Shown: one piece after another, positions 25,090 through 33,228 of the stretch
Position numbering within the stretch: position 1 is the stretch's first letter
Layout of the letters: the number at the start of each line of letters is the position of its first letter
Source of the DNA: Quatrionicoccus australiensis
GTDB lineage: Bacteria > Pseudomonadota > Gammaproteobacteria > Burkholderiales > Rhodocyclaceae
Assembly: GCF_020510525.1 (NCBI RefSeq)
Contig: NZ_CP075188.1
Span: 2,976,001 to 3,040,000 of the forward strand
Reading direction: 5' to 3'
DNA: 64,000 bases
The notes under the pieces: generated by a model
What the model saw: only the letters and a program-made list of their open reading frames with translations
Database searches by the model: none
Told to the model about the DNA's origin: nothing
Made by a program: the position numbers and the translations under genes

Positions 25090-25106
25090 GGTGCAAGTGA
25101 TGCACC
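25090..25106. promoter_or_regulatory. Inverted repeat GGTGCA-N5-TGCACC, candidate operator
   Basis: Two perfect 6-bp arms flank AGTGA. It is in the space between the divergent HTH operon (start 25076) and the IHF-like gene (start 25205), where a shared regulator would bind. Confidence 0.5.
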
Positions 25107-25204
25107 AAGTCTGGAACAGCCCCTCCTGCTTGCGTGCCCTCTACGGCAACAAAATTTTCAAGCGTTAGAAGCACTTACGCTTTGGCCGGATAGAATTCAT
25201 ATCC

Positions 25205-25486
25205 ATGACCAAGTCCGAACTCACCAGCCTGCTGGCAGCCCGCTTCCCTCAACTTGTCCGACCCGATGCTGACATGGCTGTCGGGGAGATTCTCGGAGCC
25301 ATCAGCAACACGCTACGCACTGGCGGAAGAATCGAAATTCGTGGGTTCGGGGTGTTCTGTTTGAGCTATCGACCACCCCGTACCGGAAGAAATCCGAAGA
25401 CCGGCGAGAAGGTCGATGTGCCTGGCCGGTATGTGCCGCATTTCCGGGCGGGGAAGGAATTGCGGGAAGCTGTGGACGCTGGGTGA
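25205..25486 (+). CDS. HU/IHF-family DNA-bending protein (IHF-beta type)
   Basis: A 93-residue histone-like protein: [17 protein letters not shown] at the N-terminus, [20 protein letters not shown] around the bend-arm region, and [20 protein letters not shown], the DNA-arm signature with the conserved NPKTG. IHF-beta also normally carries the equivalent VLFKPSKELR end; here it is [12 protein letters not shown]. It would bend DNA at attachment sites, the origin or packaging sites of the element. It lies alone on the plus strand, divergent from the long minus-strand operon. Being inside the element suggests a self-supplied host factor. Confidence 0.9.
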   Translation: MTKSELTSLLAARFPQLVRPDADMAVGEILGAISNTLRTGGRIEIRGFGVFCLSYRPPRTGRNPKTGEKVDVPGRYVPHFRAGKELREAVDAG

Positions 25487-25644
25487 CATTCCACTCCTCG
25501 TTGCAGTCGCTGAAAGCAATGCTGCCCTAGCTACGAAATGGCCAATGCCAGACGATGCAACTTACTCAAGTCAGCCTTTGCCGCCGTTGGAATAGCGCCA
25601 GAGCTAGGTCAGCAATGCGTTGGGTTGCTGACGATGCCAAGTCG

Positions 25645-27426
25645 TCAGCCAAGCTCAAGCCCCGCGGAGATGGCGTCGAGCAGGGTTGCGCGTACCGCTC
25701 GCCATTGATCGGCGATCACGTCATAGCCTGCGACTGGCAGGTGTTGATTAGCGCCGAATGACTGAAGAAGATCGAGCGCCCTACCACGCGCCTCGAAGCT
25801 GAACTTGCCAGCCGCTGCCAGATAACGGGCAAAGCTGCCGCTGATGCTCGGATTGACGTCATTCCCGATCCTTGCACTCAGCAAGCCTTCAAGCTTAGCG
25901 TCCCATTGGAGTCTTTCTTCGACCGCCAGATTGGTCACCAGTTGAGCATCGAATTTTGAGCGCCACCGCCGGGTGACCATGGCCTCAAGCAATTTACAAA
26001 AGGTGGCGCTGTCGGCACGGCAGGCCGCCACATGCACGGCCACGGTCCAATCGGCGAACTCGTGACCGAGCATGTCGAAATCGATGGGGAGCTGCAGTTC
26101 CTCTGCGTCAGGCGCAAAGATGGCAAGCGGGATCGCGGTCGTGGTGAATGGGGTTTTCTTAAACTGCGCAACAAGCCGTTGACGCACGCCTGCATCACCA
26201 GAAAAGTGTTCGCGCAGAATAAGCCCGACTTCAGCATTAAACATCGCGCGGCCGTTGTGGTGATCACGGTTGTCGAGCGTGTCGAAGCAACGTGCGAGGA
26301 GGAGTGTGCTGTGGGGACGCTCGGCCGCAAGCGCGCGCAGCGCTTGCGGCGTGCGCGGGATTTCGCCACGTTCGGCGAGCGCGAGGAAAGCCGCTCGGGC
26401 GTTGGGGGAGGCGCTCGGCGCCGCCGAGAGAATCTCGGCGAGCCGGTTGTTGTGGACAAGCGACGTGAAACGCATTGGCAAGCTGTCGCCGAAGGCTGCC
26501 TCAAAATCGGCGAAGCGCTCGCAAATCAGACGCTCGAGTGAGGGGATGCCTTCAGTGAGGCCACTGGTCTCAAGCGCCACCGGTTTGCCGCGGTCTTCGA
26601 GAGTCGCAAGCGCGTCGAGCGCGCCGATTGTCACCAGCCCGGCAAGAGCCGCGGCGCGGACAGATTCATATTCGGTGCCGACCGCGACCGCTTTGGCAAG
26701 GAGCAATTGCCGAGCTGCCTCTTGGGTTTCCGGCGGCAGGGCGCGGTAATGTGCGATGACCATGCGTACGCGGAGTTCGGGATCTGTCTCGAGCATGGCC
26801 TGAACCAACACAGCCTCAAGCGCTGTGCCGGTCGCGCCCGTCGCGGCGATCTCCACGACTTGGGCGCGCAGATCAACAGGCAAGGGCACCGCTGCATCGA
26901 ACAGTGTAGGCGCGAGCTTGGGGTCGTCCGCGTAACCGGCGGCGATTGTCGCGAGCGGCCCATCTGCCTCGCGGATGCGCTTCAGCGCGAGCGTGCGGAC
27001 ATTGGCATGCGCGCCAAACGTGCGAAACAGTATATCGGAGGGGTCGTAGAGGCCGCACAGCTGCTCGGGAAAAGCGAGGATTGCCGCTACGGCTTCGTTG
27101 TCAGCAGCATCACAGTTGCACGCTTCCAATCCAATGGCCAGCAGGTCGCGTCGCACCTCCGCGCGCGCCCCCATCCGAATCAGCCGCTCGCGCGCCACAG
27201 CCTTGTCGGGCACGATCTCGGGAAGCAGGGCGGCTAAATCGTCTAGATCCTCGTCGGGGGCGTCGGCGAGCGCGATCAGTCGGTGGCAGAGACGCTCAAA
27301 ATTCTCCCAGCTCAGAGCATCGAACGGCAGCAGCTGGACGCGCGTGGCGACAGGATGCACGGTGGGCACAGCGTCGGGCGGGCTCAGTACGACAAGCGGG
27401 GCAAGGGTGGACGGCGAAGCGGACAT
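25645..27426 (-). CDS. HEAT-repeat-like protein with an N-terminal LSWENFERLC motif
   Basis: The start at 27426 places the conserved motif near the N-terminus; the frame is open to 27609 but no start has a clear ribosome site, so the start is uncertain. The protein is 593 residues. LLPFDALSWENFERLCHRLI matches the opening of large NTPase proteins with a restriction-endonuclease-like N-terminal domain linked to anti-phage defence. In those, a nuclease and NTPase follow; here the motif runs straight into helical repeats (DDLAALLPEIVPDKAVARER; TLALKRIREADGPLATIAAG) that continue to the end. No Walker A or nuclease core is seen. It may be an internally deleted defence gene or a separate helical scaffold. 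Confidence 0.5.
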   Translation of the reverse strand: MSASPSTLAPLVVLSPPDAVPTVHPVATRVQLLPFDALSWENFERLCHRLIALADAPDEDLDDLAALLPEIVPDKAVARERLIRMGARAEVRRDLLAIGLEACNCDAADNEAVAAILAFPEQLCGLYDPSDILFRTFGAHANVRTLALKRIREADGPLATIAAGYADDPKLAPTLFDAAVPLPVDLRAQVVEIAATGATGTALEAVLVQAMLETDPELRVRMVIAHYRALPPETQEAARQLLLAKAVAVGTEYESVRAAALAGLVTIGALDALATLEDRGKPVALETSGLTEGIPSLERLICERFADFEAAFGDSLPMRFTSLVHNNRLAEILSAAPSASPNARAAFLALAERGEIPRTPQALRALAAERPHSTLLLARCFDTLDNRDHHNGRAMFNAEVGLILREHFSGDAGVRQRLVAQFKKTPFTTTAIPLAIFAPDAEELQLPIDFDMLGHEFADWTVAVHVAACRADSATFCKLLEAMVTRRWRSKFDAQLVTNLAVEERLQWDAKLEGLLSARIGNDVNPSISGSFARYLAAAGKFSFEARGRALDLLQSFGANQHLPVAGYDVIADQWRAVRATLLDAISAGLELG

Positions 27427-27914
27427 CGGCACATTCTGGCATCGCGACGCGGACCCCGCCAGAGTAAATTGCGCCGATGTATGGCTTTGGACTTCGCGAA
27501 CAGTGGCCTGGATGACAGAAATGAGTCGGAAGTTAACGTCCCCAATGGCCGAGCAGTTCACATTCAGGACATACCCCTTCATCGCCGGGTGTAGGCGCGA
27601 GCCAGCCATTCATCAGGACTTCTAACCGAACTTCTAACCAGCCTCTTAACCTCTACAAGACATTGAAAAACAACAACTTTTATATATTTAGTTAGAAGTT
27701 AGAAGATAAATATAAAAGATACGTATAGAGATTAGGTATTGATGTCGATATATGCACACCTCCCATACTCCCCGATATATCTCTCCCTGGGATACCACCG
27801 GTAGGGGGGAAACCTCTAACCTCTAACCAAACTCTGAAGACCATTGTGTCACAACAGTCTTCGAGGTTAGAACCCTTGAAGGCGGACTACTAACCTCCGC
27901 CCCCAAGGCAATGC
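27427..27914. other. Iteron-bearing AT-rich region, probable replication origin of the element
   Basis: This 488-base gap has no supported gene. Three 12-bp-spaced direct repeats (ACTTCTAACC at 27618, ACTTCTAACC at 27630, CCTCTTAACC at 27642) are followed by an AT-rich stretch about 27664-27740, two reversed copies GTTAGAAGTTAGAAG at 27691-27705, two tandem CCTCTAACC copies at 27813-27828, GAGGTTAGAA at 27863 and ACTACTAACC at 27886. Iterons plus an AT-rich core directly downstream of a primase-helicase gene are the layout of a replication origin. Confidence 0.6.
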
Positions 27915-30900
27915 TCAATCGGAAAACTCACTCTCAAGCTGCGCAGCTTCACGGCCTGCTTCGAGCTCAACAGCCAACCTGCCGGGGTGGGCAGGCTTCT
28001 CGCCGCGGAAATACCACGTGTAGAGTTTCCCCCGAAACTTAACGGTAGTCGTCTTCATCCGACCGTCGGCGCCCTCCTCTTGATAGGTAGTGAACCCGAG
28101 GTTCTTCAGTGCCGCAGCGATCCTGTTTGTATTGAGATCCTTCCCATGCTTTTCCCGAAGTCCAACCCGAAGAGGCAGCACAGCAACCAGGTTCGGATAA
28201 ATGCCGAGCCCACCGTCTGAAATTACGTCTTCGACCAAAACATCATCGTCTGACCGAGACAGATCAACGATCATGTCGCGCGACTCCGACTCCGGCGCGC
28301 GGCCATCGGCACGGAAGTCCTCAGAGATCGGATGGTCGAGCAGCCAACGGCGCAGGCCGCGCGCGTGGGTCTTGATCGCGAAGTCGAACAGATCGTCGAA
28401 GTAGGCTGCATCCGACATGCCGGTCACTGCCTTGATCTTGGCGAAGAGCTCGGCCTTGGTCGTGAAGGGGGATCGAAGGAAGAAGATCCGGCGGTCGTTA
28501 TCAGTGAGCGGCACCGCGTCGTCGAAGTTCGAGAACAGGATGTAGTTGGTCATGTTCGGCCCGTTGTACGGGTCGATGCCTTTGGGATGGATGTCGATCA
28601 CACTGTTCGAGATGAACGGCTTCAGCTTGTTGAAGATGTCGTAGCGATTGACCCCGTGCATCTTCACTTCCTCAATGCCGATCACACAGGATCCGGCAGA
28701 CCAGCCAGAAAATGACGACCCTTCCAGCGTCGAGTTGTCCAGCACCTTCACGTTCTTACTGCCCATCACCATGCCGAGCAGGATCACGAAGGCCGACTTG
28801 CCGTCGCCCTCGACGCCCTTCAGGAGTGGCGCCCAGCGGATCTTCGTGCCGGGGTTCTGGACACAGAACGCCAGGTAATCGAGGAAGTGGGTCCGGTCAG
28901 ACTTGTTCGGGATGAGCAGCTCCAAGTGACGCTGCACTATGGCGACGGCACGCTTGTCCTCGGGGGTCAGCTCCTTCCTGTCCTTCGGCAGGAGGTCCGG
29001 CCGGTAGGTGTTGAAGAAGAACGAGCCCTCGCGCGCGAACGAGCAGCCGTCGCTGTCCTTGTGCTTGATCGCCATGTAATAGGCTGGCGGGTTGTACTCA
29101 GCGACTGAGAAAAAGGGCATATCCCAGGTGTTGAGGCACATGTCGCTGGCCTTCGGGATCGGGCCATCTTCAACAGCGTAGGCACCCATATGGCGGTTGT
29201 ACATGGCGTTGAAGCTGGTGATCGACACGGTCTCCTTCGTGACCCGGTGGGTGAAGCAATCAAGCGCATTGATCCAGACCCATTCCTGCGCCCACTCCGG
29301 CGCATCGCCTGCTACCACGCGCCGGCGTGCTGGTTCGACCAAGCGACGGATATTGGCGATCGGCACGCGCGTCCCGACGAATTCCTCCAGTTTCCGCTTG
29401 AACAGGTTCGTGACGGCTTCCCGGTCGCCGACGGACAGGTCTGCGTTCTGGATGACCACAGCGATCTGGTCCTCCAGCTCGTACTGGTCGGCAGCCTCTT
29501 CGATCATCAAGGTGATCTCTTTCAGGGCGGACGTCTTCTCCTCCCGCTGCGCCGCAACCACCTTGTCCAGCGTCTTGACCCAGTCGAGCATCGCCAGGTT
29601 GCTGGGCAGGCCGCCGATGCCGCGGCTCTCCAGGTCCATCTGTTCGAAGTCGTCATCCGCCTTGTCGAGATGACCGTAGCGGAACACACGGCACAGATCC
29701 CACAAGTTGGCGATACCGCTGATCGGCCAGGTGTTGTGACTACTACCGACGTGGAGGCCGTCATCATGGACCCAGACCCCCTCCGGCGTGCCGCCACCCT
29801 CGTGCCAGGTGTAGCGGCGGTCAGTGACCCGCTCGAATCCGTGGTCTTGCAGGAGCTCAAGCAGCACTTCGTCCGCCGCGTAGAGCTGATGAAACAGACC
29901 GACCAGGCCTTCCTTCTCGGACGGGTCGACCAGCTTCATGTCGTTCCCGCCCTCGCCGGCGCCCTGCTCCCTGGCCAGAGCCAGGAGGCCTGGGTCGATC
30001 ACCAGATCCACCTCGTCCGTGGCGCCCTGGTAGAAGCCAGATCGCTGCGGCACGGGGTCGATGCGGCCTTCTTCGAAGATCGGGCTGGCCGTGTAGTGGA
30101 TCTGGACGCGGCGATAGACCGCCTTGTCGATCATCGGGCCGATCACCTTGGCCCACTCATAGAGCTGCGCGCAGGTATAGGGCGTCTTCAGCCAGGTCCA
30201 GAGGTGACACTTGAGGATGTCCTCCTTGCCAGGCATGCCGGCCGACGAGGAGAGCTGCCAGTGGAACGAGACGTCCCGGAAGCAGGCCGGCAGGACCGAT
30301 ACGATGAACAGCTTCACCGCGTCCTCGGTCTCAGTGACCGGGTCGATCATGTCGGGCCGGTAGCCGTCGATGTCGATCACCAGCAGGTGCTGCTCCTGGT
30401 CTTCGAAGTTGGCGTTGGTCCGAGGGTAGGCGTTCGGGTACGGGCCCTTGGTCGCGCGCTCCTTACCGACGAACTTGCCGTGGATCTGGCAACGCTGTGG
30501 CTGGTCCTCGAGTTTCTTCGCGAAGGCTGACCACTCCTTGATGCCGTTGATCTCGACGGTCCTGACCTTGTAGTTGGCCGCGTCACCGTAAGAGTCGGTG
30601 GTCCCGTCCGCCTTGTAGGTTTTTGTGAGGGATGGCCCGAGAGTCTCGAGGATGGTGATCATGTTGAAGCCTTGATCGACAACCAACGCCACGGCGTCTG
30701 CAGCACCGTCACAAAAACCAACCGCCCCTTCCAACGAGATCAACTGTGCAAGCGAGAACCCATACCTCCCACCAAATAGGGCAGATCCAGGCAGCGCCTT
30801 TGACCAAGTTTTAAGCTGTGAAACGGTCACAGGGTCCTCGAGCCAGAAAAACACAGTGACATTGGATTTACGTTCCGGATCGAGGGCCCAGACGAACTTG

Positions 30901-31226
30901 GCCGAGTGAAACTGTTGCGGGAGGGCCTTTTCTACAGCCGCGCGGACTGAGGCCTCCGAGCCATTAAGTTCGCCGGTGATCGTGAAGAGAGCCAGATGGT
31001 TCGGCGCGTCCTTGAAACCATCGCCGACACGACGACCGCGGGTGATCGCCAAGTCCTTGCCGTGCATCTCACGAACCAGACGTGCGACCTCGTTGATGCC
31101 TACCGGCGAGAGTTCGCTGTAGGAGTCATCGAACAGCGAGAAGGTCGTGATAAACTTGCAACTGTCTGATGTTGCAGCATTTTTCTGGGTCGCTTTCGGG
31201 GCGGCCCTTTTCTTTTTGGAGTCCAT
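27915..31226 (-). CDS. Primase-helicase (SF3/DUF5906-type), 1103 residues
   Basis: It starts at ATG 31226 with GGGAG upstream, 14 bases after the AlpA-like gene. The C-terminal half is a helicase of the phage/plasmid SF3 type: Walker A PLLKGVEGDGKSAFVILLG near residue 801, Walker B SCVIGIEEV near 845, then KLKPFISNSVIDIHPKG and TNYILFSNFDDAVPLTDNDR, as in DUF5906 proteins. The N-terminal 700 residues include acidic clusters (LLVIDIDGYRPDMIDP) that may be a primase core, but the motif is not certain. The gene ends at a repeat-rich AT-rich region, so it probably initiates replication of the excised element. Confidence 0.85.
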   Translation of the reverse strand: MDSKKKRAAPKATQKNAATSDSCKFITTFSLFDDSYSELSPVGINEVARLVREMHGKDLAITRGRRVGDGFKDAPNHLALFTITGELNGSEASVRAAVEKALPQQFHSAKFVWALDPERKSNVTVFFWLEDPVTVSQLKTWSKALPGSALFGGRYGFSLAQLISLEGAVGFCDGAADAVALVVDQGFNMITILETLGPSLTKTYKADGTTDSYGDAANYKVRTVEINGIKEWSAFAKKLEDQPQRCQIHGKFVGKERATKGPYPNAYPRTNANFEDQEQHLLVIDIDGYRPDMIDPVTETEDAVKLFIVSVLPACFRDVSFHWQLSSSAGMPGKEDILKCHLWTWLKTPYTCAQLYEWAKVIGPMIDKAVYRRVQIHYTASPIFEEGRIDPVPQRSGFYQGATDEVDLVIDPGLLALAREQGAGEGGNDMKLVDPSEKEGLVGLFHQLYAADEVLLELLQDHGFERVTDRRYTWHEGGGTPEGVWVHDDGLHVGSSHNTWPISGIANLWDLCRVFRYGHLDKADDDFEQMDLESRGIGGLPSNLAMLDWVKTLDKVVAAQREEKTSALKEITLMIEEAADQYELEDQIAVVIQNADLSVGDREAVTNLFKRKLEEFVGTRVPIANIRRLVEPARRRVVAGDAPEWAQEWVWINALDCFTHRVTKETVSITSFNAMYNRHMGAYAVEDGPIPKASDMCLNTWDMPFFSVAEYNPPAYYMAIKHKDSDGCSFAREGSFFFNTYRPDLLPKDRKELTPEDKRAVAIVQRHLELLIPNKSDRTHFLDYLAFCVQNPGTKIRWAPLLKGVEGDGKSAFVILLGMVMGSKNVKVLDNSTLEGSSFSGWSAGSCVIGIEEVKMHGVNRYDIFNKLKPFISNSVIDIHPKGIDPYNGPNMTNYILFSNFDDAVPLTDNDRRIFFLRSPFTTKAELFAKIKAVTGMSDAAYFDDLFDFAIKTHARGLRRWLLDHPISEDFRADGRAPESESRDMIVDLSRSDDDVLVEDVISDGGLGIYPNLVAVLPLRVGLREKHGKDLNTNRIAAALKNLGFTTYQEEGADGRMKTTTVKFRGKLYTWYFRGEKPAHPGRLAVELEAGREAAQLESEFSD

Positions 31227-31240
31227 GGTGCGACTCCCGA

Positions 31241-31438
31241 TCAGGCGATGCCGTTGGCTACGAGCTTCTCGAGACTCTCACGTTTTACGCGGGTGCTCCG
31301 GGCGCCGAGCTTCACAGTTTCGAGCTTTCCAGCTTTCACAAGCGCATAGAAGGAAGTGCGGCCGATCTTCAGGAATTCGCACGTCTCGCGTACGGTCGGC
31401 ATGCCAGAAATGGCTGACAGAATGGTGCTGTGGGTCAT
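31241..31438 (-). CDS. AlpA/excisionase-like HTH protein
   Basis: The start at 31438 has a near-perfect AGGAGGTCAC ribosome site; an earlier in-frame start gives only eight extra residues without one. The 65-residue product has GMPTVRETCEFLKIGRTSFY followed by VKAGKLETVKLGARSTRVKR, the helix-turn-helix and basic wing of AlpA/MerR-type mobile-element regulators. It precedes the primase-helicase gene by 14 bases and lies a few hundred bases from the integrase gene, so it may act as excisionase or as regulator of replication and excision. Confidence 0.8.
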   Translation of the reverse strand: MTHSTILSAISGMPTVRETCEFLKIGRTSFYALVKAGKLETVKLGARSTRVKRESLEKLVANGIA

Positions 31439-31462
31439 GTGACCTCCTGGGCGTGTTGCCAT

Positions 31463-31749
31463 CAGCGCACAAGATGGGAGCGCACTGGCAGCAGGATATT
31501 CACCAGAAGGCAGGCTCTCCTACAGCAATGTTTCCGAGGCGGTGTAGAACTCAGAAGCCATCATCACAGTAGGTCGCACCTAAGAAGCAGGTGCCGTTTA
31601 GAGTTGGGTATTACAGTTAGCTGGCTAGAAAACGAACCATGGAGCCAATAGCCAGTTTGGACACCATGGGCGAAATCATATACAACGAAATCTGAACATT
31701 CAAGAACAATATTGTATTAATTCAATATGTTAGAAAAACTAACGGCTCA
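31463..31749. other. Non-coding region between the integrase and AlpA-like genes
   Basis: No gene is supported here. The part nearest the integrase is AT-rich and contains the inverted repeat ATATTG-N8-CAATAT at 31709-31728 and a small TTAG-AAAAA-CTAA hairpin, which could help end integrase transcription on the minus strand. Confidence 0.35.
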
Positions 31750-32973
31750 TCACGCAGCACCACGCTCGAGAGCAATCACCTCCGCGCCAGCTTTTAACTT
31801 GTCGAGGTAATCGGCCCATCGCTGCATCATGTCCCTGCGCTCAACCAGAAAAGCGGTCCGGTTGTATGCCCGCCCATTCGGATCTACCACGTTGTGGGCC
31901 AACTGATGTTCAATCAGATCAACTCGGAATCCAAGCACCTCATCAAGGATCGTTCGAGCCATAGCCCGGAAACCGTGAGCTGTCATTTCCTCTGCCGTGA
32001 CGCCCATCGCGCGAAGGGCAACGCGCACTGTATTCGATGACATAGGCCTCTTGTCTCCTCCCCAACTCGGGAAAACATGTTTCCCATGCCCAGTCATTTC
32101 GTGAAGCTCGCGGAGAATCGCAACGGCCTGGGCCGGCAATGGCACCACATGGGGGTTCCGCATCTTCATTTTCTTGGCCGGTAGCTCCCACACGGCCGCG
32201 TCTAGATTCATCTCAGACCATTCGGCAATCCGCAACTCACCAGGCCGAACGAAGAGCATCGGCGAAAGCTTCAACGCAGCGGAGACAATAGCCGTTCCTT
32301 GATAGGCATCGATCATGCGCATCAGCTCGCCAACCCTCTTGGGATCGGTGATTGCCGCGAAATGCTCGACCTGGGGCTTCTTTACCAATGCGTCCCGGAG
32401 ATCAGCCGCGGTGTCTCGCTCGCATCGGTCACTAGCCACGCCATAACGGAACACTTGGCCGCACTGGGTGAGTAGGCGGTGTGCTGTCGACAGCGTGCCC
32501 CGCTTCTCAACCCTGCGAAGACACTCTAACAACTCACGCGGCTTGATCTCGTTGATTGGCTTCCCACCAATGAATGGGAAAAGGTCACGCTCAAAAAGCT
32601 TCATTGTCCGTACGGCGTGCTTTTCGATCCACTCCCCCTTCACGTTCTCATGCCACTCGCAAGCAACCAGTTCAAAAGTATTGGTCGCTCGCTCCTTTGC
32701 CTCGGCCTCGTCAGACTTTTTCTTTTGTGCCGGATCGATACCGGCGGCGATCAGCTTCCTGGCCTCGTCACGTTTGTCGCGAGCATCCTTCAGGCCCACG
32801 TCGGGGTAGGCGCCCAGAGCCATGAGCTTTTCTTTGCCATCGATCCTGTACTTCAGACGCCAGAGTCTTGAGCCCCCAGGATTGACCAAGAGGAATAGTC
32901 CTTTTTCATCCGCGACTTTGTAGGCCTTCTCGCGCGGCTTGCTGGCTCGGATACCGGTATCGCTAAGCGGCAT
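31750..32973 (-). CDS. P4-type tyrosine integrase
   Basis: The start at 32973 gives MPLSDTGIRASKPREKAYKV, the standard beginning of P4-like integrases, with AGGAGA 8 bases upstream; the frame stays open for 21 more residues. The 407-residue protein has the N-terminal DUF4102-type arm-binding domain (NPGGSRLWRLKYRIDGKEK), a central core-binding domain and the catalytic C-terminus: first Arg in LFVRPGELRIAEW, HxxR box in MTAHGFRAMARTIL, LIEHQLAHNV, and the probable nucleophile Tyr in NGRAYNRTAFL. It lies next to the right attachment site and should move the element between the circular form and the dnaB site. Confidence 0.95.
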   Translation of the reverse strand: MPLSDTGIRASKPREKAYKVADEKGLFLLVNPGGSRLWRLKYRIDGKEKLMALGAYPDVGLKDARDKRDEARKLIAAGIDPAQKKKSDEAEAKERATNTFELVACEWHENVKGEWIEKHAVRTMKLFERDLFPFIGGKPINEIKPRELLECLRRVEKRGTLSTAHRLLTQCGQVFRYGVASDRCERDTAADLRDALVKKPQVEHFAAITDPKRVGELMRMIDAYQGTAIVSAALKLSPMLFVRPGELRIAEWSEMNLDAAVWELPAKKMKMRNPHVVPLPAQAVAILRELHEMTGHGKHVFPSWGGDKRPMSSNTVRVALRAMGVTAEEMTAHGFRAMARTILDEVLGFRVDLIEHQLAHNVVDPNGRAYNRTAFLVERRDMMQRWADYLDKLKAGAEVIALERGAA

Positions 32974-33008
32974 GACTTGTTCTCCTAGCAACGGTTTCAG
33001 GGCACTCT

Positions 33009-33091
33009 GGGGGTATAGACCAAGAGGGACTCCCAACTCTTCGACCGGTCATATACCCCCATCGAAAAATCCATACCCCCAACAATACCCC
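33009..33091. promoter_or_regulatory. ATACCCCC arm-type repeats near the right end
   Basis: Copies lie at 33009-33016 (reversed), 33053-33060, 33073-33080 and, with one change at the last base, 33085-33092. The 12-base spacing of the last two equals that of the pair at 9362 and 9374. They sit upstream of the integrase start, so binding could also control its promoter. Confidence 0.65.
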
Positions 33092-33149
33092 AACAAGGAT
33101 CCGAATTCTAGAGAACAACCACGAACAATTTAGAACAGTAATCCAATAA

Positions 33150-33174
33150 AAAACCCGCACTTAGCGGGTTTTAT
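33150..33174. terminator. Two-way hairpin at the right end of the element
   Basis: An 8-bp stem (AAACCCGC / GCGGGTTT) around ACTTA, flanked by A- and T-rich stretches. It is inside the element and would end dnaB transcription on the minus strand, replacing the native downstream DNA. Confidence 0.7.
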
Positions 33175-33203
33175 AGACAACGCCAAACAACAGCGAATTT
33201 CAG

Positions 33204-33228
33204 TTCGTCAGTTCTGTGAATCGACGAA
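33204..33228. repeat. Right attachment site of the element, overlapping the dnaB stop
   Basis: The right copy of TTCGTCAGTTCTGTGA encodes, on the minus strand, the last DnaB residues S-Q-N and the stop TGA. It is followed by ATCGACGAAACC from the dnaB gene. Joining the left flank to this flank gives an inverted repeat GGTTTCGTC / GACGAAACC around a 13-base centre, the inferred empty site. Confidence 0.85.

Larger units (their letters stand above)
9284..33219. mobile_element. Integrated satellite-like element of about 23.9 kb at the 3' end of dnaB
   Basis: The element is bounded by the exact 16-bp direct repeat TTCGTCAGTTCTGTGA (9284-9299 and 33204-33219). The right copy contains the dnaB stop codon, so DnaB stays intact. 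Between the repeats are a P4-type integrase next to the right end, two AlpA-like small DNA-binding proteins, a primase-helicase with an adjacent iteron region, an HU/IHF-like protein, a polyvalent virion-type protein operon, a toxin-antitoxin pair, a Sir2 cassette and several orphan genes. Terminase, portal, capsid and tail genes are not recognisable, so the element resembles a phage satellite or an integrated plasmid-like element more than a full prophage. Confidence 0.88.

Noticed and set aside
27618-27895. CRISPR array
   Set aside because: Repeats are only 9-12 bases, occur in both orientations and have no spacer of constant length; an iteron origin fits better.
29190-30530. Long plus-strand frame opposite the primase-helicase gene
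   Set aside because: Mirror of a GC-rich coding strand; composition has no protein-like pattern and the minus frame has Walker motifs.
33150-33174. Treating the hairpin as native dnaB terminator
   Set aside because: It lies inside the att repeats, so it came with the element and is not the original downstream sequence of dnaB.
9284-33219. Complete prophage
   Set aside because: No terminase, portal, capsid, tail or lysis gene could be recognised; only a virion-ejected type protein and its partners are present.
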